DNA of 64,000 nucleotides from Cohnella phaseoli (lineage in GTDB: Bacteria; Bacillota; Bacilli; Paenibacillales; Paenibacillaceae): NCBI RefSeq assembly GCF_003386235.1, contig NZ_QRDZ01000008.1, forward strand, positions 206,018-270,017, in the 5' to 3' direction. The position numbers and the translations under genes are program-made. Shown one piece after another: positions 17,832 to 27,200 of the stretch; within the stretch, counting starts at the first letter, position 1; every line of letters starts with the position of its first letter. Under the pieces are notes generated by a model that saw only the letters and a list, made by a program, of their open reading frames with translations, did no database searches and was not told the origin of the DNA.

Positions 17832-18767
17832 TTAAAAGACCCGATAATTGGCAAACCGGGAAGCCATCCAGTAAGACATAACGATCAAAAGGAATGAAAC
17901 AACCGATTTCATTAATCCGACCGCCGTCCCGAGACCGTATTGAATGTTCAACAATCCTACCCGGTATACGTAGGTGTCGATAATATCTCCGGACGCATAG
18001 ACGAGCGGATTGTACAGGTTAAAAATTTGATCGAAGCCGGCGTTCAGAATATTGCCCAGACTGAGCGTAGCCAGCAGCACAACCGTCGTCGCGATGCCGG
18101 GAAGCGTAACGTGGATCAGCTTTCGCATCCGGCTTGCGCCGTCGACCTCTGCCGCTTCGTACAGATCCGGACTGATTCCGGTCAGAGCGGCCAAGTAAAT
18201 AATCGTCTCAAACCCGAATTCCTTCCACGTGTCGCTGGCTACGATCACATAGGGAAACCAATTGTTGTCTCCGAGAAACATGATCGATTGACCGCCCAAC
18301 GCGACGATTAGTTGATTAATCGGCCCCTCCGAGGACAGTAGTTGAATGACGATCCCCGACAAAATGACCCATGATAGAAAATGAGGCAAATAGACGATCG
18401 TTTGAATCCAACGCTTCAGCCTGCCGAATCGCAGCTCATGCAGCATAAGCGCGAAAAGAAGCGGTACGATCAGATGGGCGGCCATTTTCATTAGTGCGAT
18501 AAAAACGGTGTTGAAGAAGATCGTTCGACTGTCGCGAAGCTCAAACAGATATCGAAAGTTGTCCAGCCCTACCCATTCCGAACGGAAAAACCCGAGACCC
18601 GGATTAAAATCCTGAAACGCGATCACGCCGCCTAGCATAGGTACGATGCTGAAGATACACAGCACCACAATACCGGGAAGCATCATCAAATGATAATGAA
18701 ACTGAAATCGCCGATTTCTCATGAAGCCGCTCACCCGCTCTTTCCGAAGAACGGGCGTTCGCCGCAA
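17832..18767 (-). CDS. Carbohydrate ABC transporter permease, LplB type (second system)
   Basis: 311 residues as given from a TTG at 18767. An internal ATG at 18722 (MRNRRFQF...) would give 296 residues and is just as plausible, because neither start has a strong ribosome site. Six predicted helices begin about residue 28. The EAA loop reads YEAAEVDGASRMRKL. It follows the solute-binding protein gene by 27 bp and precedes the LplC-type permease by 17 bp, forming the membrane channel of the second importer. Confidence 0.87.
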   Translation of the reverse strand: MRRTPVLRKERVSGFMRNRRFQFHYHLMMLPGIVVLCIFSIVPMLGGVIAFQDFNPGLGFFRSEWVGLDNFRYLFELRDSRTIFFNTVFIALMKMAAHLIVPLLFALMLHELRFGRLKRWIQTIVYLPHFLSWVILSGIVIQLLSSEGPINQLIVALGGQSIMFLGDNNWFPYVIVASDTWKEFGFETIIYLAALTGISPDLYEAAEVDGASRMRKLIHVTLPGIATTVVLLATLSLGNILNAGFDQIFNLYNPLVYASGDIIDTYVYRVGLLNIQYGLGTAVGLMKSVVSFLLIVMSYWMASRFANYRVF

Positions 18768-18794
18768 TACGCGATGACGAACGCCCGAATCCGC

Positions 18795-20456
18795 TTATTC
18801 CGTTAATTGCTCTTCAATTTCCCGGGTAATCTGATCGCCGCCGCTCTTCTTCCACTCGGCCACGAAGGAGTCGAACGCATCCAGCGATTCTCTACCCATG
18901 ATAATCTGCGTAATCATCTCGGCTTCCATCTTTTTCAGCGCCGGCCATTTCAGCTCCATCGACTTCGTCTGCGAATAGAACACGCCCAACACTTTGTTCA
19001 TCGGCGATTCCAGCGCTCCGCCGCCCACCATATAGGAAGTGCTGTACATCCAACTTCCAGGGTCCTTGCCCGGATCGGCGTTGTTCGCGGCGACTTTGTC
19101 GTAGACGTCCTTCTGGTCGAGTCTCAGTTGATCCGGTTGGATTTTGCCGTCAAGCGCTTCCTTGACCGCCTTCAACCGATTGGTCACAATATTCGGTTCC
19201 ACGAACGTAGCGCGAAGCGGGAAGTACGCCGCATTAACGCCATTGATCAATTTGGCCATCGCTTCGGCATCGTTCTCGACATTCGCATACAGGTTCAAGT
19301 ACTTCACGAGCGCTTCCGGATTTGAATAACCTTTCTTCACAACGAAATATAGCGAGCTAACCGGCCCTAATGTCGCATTGTACTGACCGGAGCCGTCCAG
19401 CGGAAGCGCGTACGCTTTCCATACCGCTTTCGGGTCGTTTTTGAACGAATCGTACAAGCCCCAGCCTGTGGACCAGCCGCCGAACAGGAACATTCCGGCG
19501 CGCCCGCCGTTGATCAGTTCCCACGTATCCTTGCGAATTGCGTACTCCTTGTCCAGCAAACCTTGCGCGTACATCTCACTAAGCTTGCCCAGAGCTTCTT
19601 TCATCTGCGGAGTCGTCGTTCCATAGACGACCTTGCCGTCGGCATCCTTCAGCCACATGCCGGGATAAGCCTGATACGCGGAGTATAGCGGTCCGAATGT
19701 ATTGTCCGAATCCCCCAATAAACCGAACGTATCCGGCTTGCCGTTGCCATCCGGGTCCTGCTCGATGAAAGCTTTGGCAATCGCAGCCAGCTCATCGACG
19801 GTTTGAGGAGGCTTGAGACCGAGCTTGTCGAGCCAATCCTGACGCACCCACAGCAATTTGATCGGATCTTCATCGACATTCAGGTTCGGCAGCGCCATCA
19901 GCTTGCCGTCGAAGGTCGCGTTCTTGAACGCCTTGCCGTTCGTCGCATCGTACATCTGTTTCAAATACGGAGTCGCATATTGCTCGTATACCGTTGTCAG
20001 ATCCTTGAGCTGGCCGGCTTTCACCATTGTTTTCAACTCTTTCTCGGACACGACCATTGCATCTGGCAGATCGTTGCTGGAGATGGAGAGCGCCAGCTTC
20101 TGATCGTATGCGTCGCCCTGAGCCGCTATCCAAGCCGCTTTGAACTTCAAGTTAAGCTTCTCCTCGAAATAGCGCGTAAACTGGTTATTCTCTACCGTGT
20201 CCCCTTCAGGAAGCGTCTTATCGTCCGGAGGCACCGCTTTCCCGATCGTCATTGTGACGGGCTCGGCGTATTTGCCCAGCGGATCGACCGTTTCCGACCC
20301 GGCGCCCGACGCCTGAGCAGACGGCGACTCCCCCGAGTTGGAGGCGCTTGAGGGCGCGCTGCTGCCGCTATTACTGTTATTGCTGTTGCAAGCGGATACA
20401 AATGCAAGCGAGCAAGCCAGCATCAGAAGGCCGATTTTCTTGTGCTTCCCCTTCAT
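18795..20456 (-). CDS. Extracellular solute-binding lipoprotein (second sugar transporter)
   Basis: 553 residues from the ATG at 20456, preceded by AAAGGGGATGGG. A longer open frame exists upstream, but it runs through the terminator of the regulator operon and lacks a ribosome site. The lipobox is FVSAC with the cysteine at residue 23, followed by an Asn/Ser-rich linker typical of lipoproteins. The rest matches family-1 solute-binding proteins of the LplA group. It heads the binding protein-LplB-LplC-glycosidase unit and follows a YesM/YesN-type two-component system, which in this family usually activates such transport genes. Confidence 0.9.
   Translation of the reverse strand: MKGKHKKIGLLMLACSLAFVSACNSNNSNSGSSAPSSASNSGESPSAQASGAGSETVDPLGKYAEPVTMTIGKAVPPDDKTLPEGDTVENNQFTRYFEEKLNLKFKAAWIAAQGDAYDQKLALSISSNDLPDAMVVSEKELKTMVKAGQLKDLTTVYEQYATPYLKQMYDATNGKAFKNATFDGKLMALPNLNVDEDPIKLLWVRQDWLDKLGLKPPQTVDELAAIAKAFIEQDPDGNGKPDTFGLLGDSDNTFGPLYSAYQAYPGMWLKDADGKVVYGTTTPQMKEALGKLSEMYAQGLLDKEYAIRKDTWELINGGRAGMFLFGGWSTGWGLYDSFKNDPKAVWKAYALPLDGSGQYNATLGPVSSLYFVVKKGYSNPEALVKYLNLYANVENDAEAMAKLINGVNAAYFPLRATFVEPNIVTNRLKAVKEALDGKIQPDQLRLDQKDVYDKVAANNADPGKDPGSWMYSTSYMVGGGALESPMNKVLGVFYSQTKSMELKWPALKKMEAEMITQIIMGRESLDAFDSFVAEWKKSGGDQITREIEEQLTE
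18817..18830. promoter_or_regulatory. Candidate Noc-binding site (NBS) inside the binding-protein gene
   Basis: ATTTCCCGGGTAAT differs at one position from the Bacillus Noc-binding palindrome ATTTCCCGGGAAAT. A noc gene is present at 38246-39061. This is a single match within coding sequence, so chance is possible. Confidence 0.3.
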
Positions 20457-20508
20457 GTTCCCATCCCCTTTGTTGTGATGTTCCTTGTTTACAATCCCTA
20501 TCTTAAAA

Positions 20509-20536
20509 CAAAAAAGACAGCGCCCGAGAGACGCTG
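20509..20536 (-). terminator. Terminator of the two-component operon
   Basis: On the minus strand a CAGCG / CGCTG stem with a 9-nt loop is followed by a T-run. It lies between the response-regulator stop at 20623 and the binding-protein start. Confidence 0.6.
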
Positions 20537-20622
20537 CGTTCCTGCGATTGGGACAATAATTAACGCTGCTCAAAGCGTCGACTAATGCAAGTGTGAAAAA
20601 GTGTACCTCTTGGCGGAACAAA

Positions 20623-22041
20623 TTATACCTTAGCTTTCTCTTGCCGGTATTCGCTTGGAAGCCTACCGGTTTGTTCGCGAAATACTCTGCTAAAATACTT
20701 CTCGTTCGCATACCCGCACTGTTCCGAGATCCGGTAGATCGGCTGTTTCGTTTCCGCGAGCAGCAACTGCGCGTTTTCGATTCTTGCGTCGCGAATATAA
20801 TCGTGGAACGTACGACCAACGATCTCTTTGAAGCATTGACTGAAGTACCCCTTGCTCATATTCGCTTGCTTGGCCAGATCGCTGTGGCGAATGTCCTCCT
20901 CAAGATGGAGGTTGATGTAATCGACCGCCGACATAATGCTTTGGGCGATTTCCTCCGAATAAGCCGATTTTGCCACGATCGCCCGCAGCTTGCCGCGAAC
21001 CGCGTTCAGCCAGCCTGTCCATTCGCTCCAGAGCGCCCCTGTGCCCGGCATTTCCTCCTCGATGCCCGCTTCCTCGCGCGAGATGCGAACCCAGCTCATT
21101 CTGGCGGTATAGAACAGGTTGGCGAGCTGCGCCGCAGACGGTCTTGCTCTCTCGATCTCTTGCAGCAGCTCCTCGTACGCGCCGGTACGAACGATCCAGT
21201 GCAGCGAAGACCAAGCGTCGCGATTCCTGCGCAGCTCTTCGTCGCTCCATCCCGGATACTCCACCTGCAATCGCCCGGCGGTGTATTCGTAATAGAATAC
21301 GCCAGGCTTGCGTTCGTAAAACAAAGATATTTCCTTGTACCGCAGCAGCCGTTGCCGCAACTGCTCACGATCCGTATCGCGTATTCCGCGAATGTGCAGC
21401 ACCGTAACTTGCCGTTCCAACCCCAGCTCGACCAGCTCTCTCTTCATCGCCGCAACGTCTTCATCCGTCATCTCCCGCTCCGGAAGTACGGTCCACAGCC
21501 CCAAGCTAACCTCTTGTATCGTCTGCCCTTGCATGGACGTATGCTGCCAGAGCGCGCCAAAGTCGGCCTGTCCGGCGCCTGCGATGTATACGAGCATGGA
21601 ATCCGCGGCGGCCGTCGGCTCGGCCGATCTCCGTTCGGCGTTGGGAAGAGAAGCTTCCTGACTGCGCCGGATCCGTTCGCTGATTCGCTCCAGTACCTCC
21701 TCCATCCGGGCATCCTCGATTTGCGTCTTGGCAATATAATCGATCGCCCCGATACGAAGCGCCTCCTGGATCAGTTCGAAATCCTGGTGAAACGTAAGCA
21801 CGACAAACCAGATCTTCGGATAGAGACGCTGCACCTCTCGCATCAGATCGAGCCCCGACATAATCGGCATGGCAAGATCGGTAATCAACAGGTCCACTTC
21901 CTCGCTCCGCAAAAACTCCAAAGCGTTTTCCCCGTTGTTCGCTTCCCCGACCACCTTCATGTCGAATGCGTCCCACGGCATTTCCGCGATGATCCCCCGC
22001 CGCGCCAATCTATCGTCATCGACAACCAGAACTTTGATCAT
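20623..22041 (-). CDS. AraC-type response regulator, YesN family
   Basis: 472 residues. The N-terminal receiver domain (about 1-120) has the acidic pocket DDD at 8-10, the phospho-acceptor D55 in LLITDLAMP and the conserved lysine in IAKTQIED. A divergent middle region follows. The C-terminal 100 residues are an AraC HTH pair ending in the family signature (GYANEKYFSRVFREQTGRLPSEYR). It begins 5 bp after the sensor kinase gene and lies just upstream of the binding-protein gene. It is expected to sense the polysaccharide or its breakdown products via the kinase and activate the transporter-glycosidase genes. Confidence 0.92.
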   Translation of the reverse strand: MIKVLVVDDDRLARRGIIAEMPWDAFDMKVVGEANNGENALEFLRSEEVDLLITDLAMPIMSGLDLMREVQRLYPKIWFVVLTFHQDFELIQEALRIGAIDYIAKTQIEDARMEEVLERISERIRRSQEASLPNAERRSAEPTAAADSMLVYIAGAGQADFGALWQHTSMQGQTIQEVSLGLWTVLPEREMTDEDVAAMKRELVELGLERQVTVLHIRGIRDTDREQLRQRLLRYKEISLFYERKPGVFYYEYTAGRLQVEYPGWSDEELRRNRDAWSSLHWIVRTGAYEELLQEIERARPSAAQLANLFYTARMSWVRISREEAGIEEEMPGTGALWSEWTGWLNAVRGKLRAIVAKSAYSEEIAQSIMSAVDYINLHLEEDIRHSDLAKQANMSKGYFSQCFKEIVGRTFHDYIRDARIENAQLLLAETKQPIYRISEQCGYANEKYFSRVFREQTGRLPSEYRQEKAKV

Positions 22042-22046
22042 GCGTC

Positions 22047-23807
22047 TCAGCTCTCCTCCATGCTGCGTTCTTCATCCAGCGGAATGCGAATAGCCATCGT
22101 CGTCCCTTTCCCCGATTCACTGCTAATATCAAAGCTCGCGGTATCTCCATACTGTGCACGGATCATGCGATTGACATAATAAAGTCCAATCCCCATCCCG
22201 ACTTTGCGTCGTTCGCGAGTATGGTTCTCCAATAGCCGCTTCATCTCCTCTTCCTTCATGCCGGCTCCGTTATCCTGCACTTGAATGCTCGCATAGCGCC
22301 CTTCCACCGCTTCGATGCGAACCTCGATCCGCCCTTCGTCCTTTAACCCGTGATACAGGCTATTTTCCACCAGCGGCTGCAAAATGAATCGCGGAATCGG
22401 CAGATTAAGAACATCCTCATTGGCATGAACGTTAACCGTAAACGCAAAATCGTACCGGATGCGCTGCAGCTCGACGTAATCCTTCAAAGCTGCGATTTCT
22501 TCCCGGATCGTCGAAGGGCCGCCCTTGCCCATATTGTAATAGAGAACCCGATTAAGCGCCGAGATCAGGTTGTCGATCTCCTTCATGCCCTGTGAACGCG
22601 CCAACCAACGGATCGTATCCAGCGTGTTGTGGATGAAGTGCGGATTGATCTGAAACAGCAGCTTCTCGACCTCCATCTCGGTCTTCCGCTTCTCTTTCTC
22701 CTTAATTTCCTGCAGCAGCTCCCAGATTTGCTGTCTCATCTGCTGGAACTTTCGCAGCAGAAAATCGAACTCGATGATTTTGGTCATTTTGAGTGGAGAG
22801 TGAAAGTTGCTGTCGTGGACTTGCTTGATCTCCTTATTAAACCGGGCAAGCGGCTTGCGGATCGTCCGCCAGATCGTCCAGAAGCACACCAACGCAATCA
22901 GGATCGAGACACAGGTGAACAGAGCGAACTGGCGAATCCACAAATTCTTCTCACTGTTGTAGCTTTCCTTCGGAATGACGGCGACAAGCTTCCAGCCCTG
23001 CGCATGCGGCTCTTCGAAGAGCAGGCTGCCCTGAGTCTCATAGATGCCCTCGCGATTGCGGGCAGGCTCATACCGGCTTCCGACGGGAAACAGCTGGGCA
23101 TTCTCGCTGTAGGTCACCTGATTGTTTTCGTTAACAAGCAGATGCCCTACGTTCATGGATGTATTATCCGCTTGCAGCACGTTCTGCGTCAATTGGAAGC
23201 TTGTCTCGATATAGATGTACAGGTTATCGTAGCCGGGAACGTCCACCTTGCGAGTAGCGGACAGCACCATCCGATCGATGAAACGCGACATCGCCGTTTG
23301 GTGGGGCCCGTAATAGGTCAGCTCGCCCTGCTGCAGCAGCTTAGGATTGCTCTCCGGGACGAACTGGTCGCTCAGCATCGGCTCCGGAAACACATAGCTC
23401 TGCGTATCGGCAAAATAGTAGAACATGCGGCCGAGGTCGGGATTCGTAAAATTGATGAGATTCACATTGTTCTGAATCTCTTTGCCCAGCCGATCCTTCA
23501 GGAGAAGATCGTCCATCTCGAGATATTTGGACAGATCTCGCCCGACCGTACCGTTAAAAGCAAGCTGCTGAGATACGTGGTTCAGATTGGCGAGTGTATT
23601 GACGAGGGAAATTTGCACCTGCTTGAGGTTGCTGTGCACCCCGTTCTGAATTTTGTTTTCCAAAATCGACGTAATCGAGAAATACGATATGCCGCCGCTC
23701 AGCACGAGCGGAATGATCGTACTGAGCAGCAGAACGGCCGCCACCCTATTCTTCAGCGAATGCAATGAAAAATTCCCCATGCTCGGAAACGACAACCGCC
23801 ATTCCAT
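22047..23807 (-). CDS. Sensor histidine kinase, YesM family
   Basis: About 586 residues from the ATG at 23807 (AAGGTGG 8 nt upstream); a GTG four codons earlier is also possible. A first transmembrane helix near residues 24-45, a large extracytoplasmic sensor region and a second helix near 292-316 are followed by HAMP and His-kinase domains. The phosphorylated histidine lies in FQINPHFIHNTLDTI (H390, counting from this start), the YesM/LytS-type motif. ATP-binding boxes read LVENSLYHG, DNGAGM and GMGIGLYYVNRM. It is co-transcribed with the YesN-type regulator and senses an extracellular signal, probably a sugar. Confidence 0.92.
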   Translation of the reverse strand: MEWRLSFPSMGNFSLHSLKNRVAAVLLLSTIIPLVLSGGISYFSITSILENKIQNGVHSNLKQVQISLVNTLANLNHVSQQLAFNGTVGRDLSKYLEMDDLLLKDRLGKEIQNNVNLINFTNPDLGRMFYYFADTQSYVFPEPMLSDQFVPESNPKLLQQGELTYYGPHQTAMSRFIDRMVLSATRKVDVPGYDNLYIYIETSFQLTQNVLQADNTSMNVGHLLVNENNQVTYSENAQLFPVGSRYEPARNREGIYETQGSLLFEEPHAQGWKLVAVIPKESYNSEKNLWIRQFALFTCVSILIALVCFWTIWRTIRKPLARFNKEIKQVHDSNFHSPLKMTKIIEFDFLLRKFQQMRQQIWELLQEIKEKEKRKTEMEVEKLLFQINPHFIHNTLDTIRWLARSQGMKEIDNLISALNRVLYYNMGKGGPSTIREEIAALKDYVELQRIRYDFAFTVNVHANEDVLNLPIPRFILQPLVENSLYHGLKDEGRIEVRIEAVEGRYASIQVQDNGAGMKEEEMKRLLENHTRERRKVGMGIGLYYVNRMIRAQYGDTASFDISSESGKGTTMAIRIPLDEERSMEES

Positions 23808-23938
23808 CGCCTCAACCACCTTGCTCCGTTTTTTTCAGCCATTATAACACGAGTGGTTGATGGGTTGGCTACTAACACTTCGGGGATAACAAATTCTGGG
23901 AATAACAGCAACCTAGTAGCCATGCACCAAAGCGGATT

Positions 23939-24102
23939 ATCCGCCTTAAATGTGGGAAATAGACTGTTTTGAGGGAAATAGAGTCGGTTCTCCGCTTTAA
24001 ATTCGGTAATAGCTGATTTTTTGAAAAATAAAGCGGGCTTTCCGCTTTAAAAGCGCTGAATTGGCCCAACAGATGGAAATAAGCCAGACTATCCGCTTTA
24101 TT
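23939..24102. repeat. Four degenerate tandem units of about 51 bp around a TCCGCTTTAAA core
   Basis: The core (A/C/T)TCCGC(C/T)TTA(A/T)(A/T) starts at 23939, 23990, 24040 and 24091, spacings of 51, 50 and 51 bp. The sequence between cores (GG-AAATAG-like) is also partly conserved. The minus-strand frame across it shows KADS/KAES-x-x-YF units 17 residues apart, but the 50-bp step shifts the frame, so I treat this as a non-coding repeat. The remainder of 23820-24286 holds only this array and the hairpin at 24149. Confidence 0.6.
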
Positions 24103-24148
24103 TGCAAATGGAGAATCAAGAGTTCCTGATCGCCCTGCGTGAAGCACA

Positions 24149-24188
24149 AAAAAGAGCGGGCTACCGTTTTCGATAGCCTGCTCTTTTT
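24149..24188. terminator. Terminator hairpin, copy 2 of a repeated element
   Basis: A 15-bp stem (AAAAAGAGCGGGCTA / TAGCCTGCTCTTTTT) with a 10-nt loop lies about 100 bp beyond the stop of the giant SLH gene. Read on the opposite strand, the hairpin at 7864-7902 is almost the same sequence. Confidence 0.8.
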
Positions 24189-24286
24189 CTTTTTCTTGCT
24201 CTTGTTCTTTATATTTGACCGTTTTCTTTTGCTCTTTCTCTCTTACGTCCATTGCCGCAGCTTCTCAACGGAAATAGTCAGCCTGT

Positions 24287-27200
24287 TCACTTGCCGAGCA
24301 ACTCAACGTCCCCGCTGAGGTAGCGAAGCGCTGCGAAGCTTTGCGAAGCGGAACGAATGGCAGGGGCAGCCCAGTGGGACTCAGGCACATCTGACCAGCT
24401 CGATCCGCCATCCGGCAGAGCCGGACGTCCGAGCACGCGATTTAACAGTACAACCATTTCGGCGCGGGTCACCTTCTGCTCGGGGCGGAAGCTGCCGTCG
24501 GCGAAGCCGTTAATCCAGCCCTCTCGTTCGGCAGCAGCGATAGATGAAGCCGCCCAATGAGATGCCGCATCCGCGAACCGGGGAAGCCCTGTCGCCTGGG
24601 CTTCGCGCCACCGTACAAGCACTACGGCTAACTCGGCGCGGGTCAGCGAATCATTCGGGCTGAACTGCCCGCCAGATTTTCCTCCCATCCAGCCCTTCGC
24701 GTACGTCTCCTCGACGGCCTTAGCTGCCCAATGCGCTTGCGGCACATCCCGGAAGGCCGCCGCCCCGTCGCTTACTGTGCGGGCATCGTTGTCCGCAGGT
24801 GTCAGCTTAGCCAGCAGAGCGGCCAACTCCGCTCGAGTTACCGCGCGCTGAGGACCGAAGCTGCCTGCTGCATACCCGCTGACATAAGGAGCGAACATAA
24901 CCTCGATCGGCTCGGCTTCCAGCACGGAGACGCGGGCGGAAGCCCCTGAGCGTACTGCGATGCCGGTTGCACGACCTTTGGAGTCATAACGAATCGTTCC
25001 CGGTACAATCGAACTCGTGCCGTCGCCGTTCTCCAGAAAGACGGCCAGCTTTCGCAAGGCAGTTGATTCGAGTCCGTCCGGCAGAGGCAGCACTAGCCAG
25101 GCGGCTTCTGCTCCCGCCGAATTCCCGGGATTTGCCGTTATTTCAACAGGAACGCCCACTAGCTTAGCCCGATGCGCGCCTGCACCGGCTTTGAGGGCCC
25201 GATTCAACGTCTGCTCTGCATCCGCAGGCTGCTGAAAAGTCTTCAGTTGTACAATCAGCTTGCTGTCGGATGGGATTGAATTTCCTGTCGGCCATTCATA
25301 AGCAACGGCGCCCACGTCCAGCGTCAACCGGATGTTGGACATCGACAACTGGCTCAGCGCCTTCGCAGACAGTTGGAGCCGGACGGCCTCGGTTAACGGA
25401 TCAGCCTGGGTGCTCCATCCGATACGAAGCTCATTCACTCCGCTTTGCTGTGCGAGAGCTGTGATCGCCGCGGCATCCTCGAGCTTTAATTCTTTTATGC
25501 CCCGTCCATCCGAACTGCGGCTGAAAGTTTCGATCAATGCCGCCTTGGTCGGCTTGCCGTTTAACCATACCGTAAATGCTGCGGACGATAATTCATCGGT
25601 CGCTCCTCCAGCGGGCGATCCGGTTGCCCCTCCGGAAGAAGACGGGCTTTGGCGAGTTGCCTGGATCGTATAGCTCTTCTGCTCGGAGGGTAACTGTGCA
25701 GACACGACAACCCGAATCGTGTTGGTTCCGTATGTTAACGGAATCGATACGGATTCTCCACCGGCAAGTAGGTTTCCATTTACCGTGATCGCGGCATCCG
25801 TATCTGCCGCCGAAGCTTTCAGCTTAATCGCGCTTACTTGTTGCCCGACGTTAAGTGCATATTCCAGCCGCTCGGGATTGAAGGCGCTGGAGAACGTCAA
25901 CACTTCCTCCCCGTTAAGCGCAATAAGCGATGCTAGCGAAGCATTCGTGCGCCGAAGATTATCGATTACGATCGTCTTGCGTATTTCGTTACCGGCGGCA
26001 TCGCGAACGTAGACGGTATACGTTCCGTTGGCCTGCACATCGAACTGCTTGCTTAACGTGATATTCACGCTTTGTCCTTCGGGAAAATAACCGATCTCCT
26101 TTTCTCCCGCAGTCCAAAGGATAGTCGAGATGGCATTTCCATCCCCTACTGCCTCCGTTTGAACAGATACAGTTACCTTCCCGCCTATCGGCTCAGTCGT
26201 CTCCGGAACCAGAGTCAGCGTCGGCTCGTCCGGGAAAATGTTCTCCACGATTACCTGCCGGACGGTCCTGTTGCCTGCACGGTCGGCTGCAATCACCGTA
26301 TACGTCCCATTGTTCTCGGCAGTGAACTCACCATCGACAACCTCGCTCGACGTCCACGGAGAATCCGGATTGAACGCCTCCGCCGACCAGCGGATGCTCT
26401 CCAGACCGCTGCCCGAATCCACTGCACTTACGGCAATCGTTACATTTTTGTTCGTTGGCTCAATCGTGCTTGGCATGAGCGATACCGTCGGCGCTTCGCG
26501 ATCAATATTGGATAGTTCGATGGACGATATCGCCTCATTACCTGCCGTATCCCGTGCATATACCGAATAGCGACCGTTCTCATTTGCCTTGAACTCTTGC
26601 TCCGCAAGCGCATCTTGACCGCCTCCGGCCGCAAAGAACGCGCCATCCCTTTCTCCGCTAGCCCAGCGTAGTTCTATAAGAGGATTGCCGTCACCCTCCC
26701 TTTCGGGATGAGCTTCAATGCCAACCGTTACCGGCTCATTCGTCAAGGAAATCGAGGAGGGAGTTAACGCGATCGTTACCTCCTGTCGGAATAGATTGGA
26801 TATCGTTATGCTTTTCAGGACTGTGTTGCCCGCCGTATCTTCAACGTACACAGAATACGTTCCGTTGACGGTAACAGGGAAGCTTCCGGTAAACGATGTA
26901 CCGTTGCCGGCTTCGAAGTATGCGGCATTCCTCGTTCCCTCCGCCCAGAGCAGCTTGCTGATTGCAACATTATCAGCCGCAGTGGCCGCGACCGCGATAT
27001 CCGAATTCGTCGGCGCAGTTATGCTTGGCGTTAGCGTCAAGGTCGGCGCTTCACGATCAATGTTGGTAATGTCCAGCGTGGTCATCGTTTGGTTGCCCGC
27101 CTTGTCGGAGGCAATCACTGTATACGTCCCATTGATTTCCACGGTGAATTCGTCGTCAACCACCTCGTACGATGTCCACGCGGTGCCCGGTTCGAACGCC

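Noticed and set aside
20593..22179. 528-codon plus-strand open frame
   Set aside because: It is antisense to the YesN-type regulator, which has full domain signatures on the other strand.
23872..24252. 126-codon minus-strand open frame
   Set aside because: It runs through the terminator hairpin at 24149-24188 and the 51-bp repeat array. Its charged start and repeats come from those elements.
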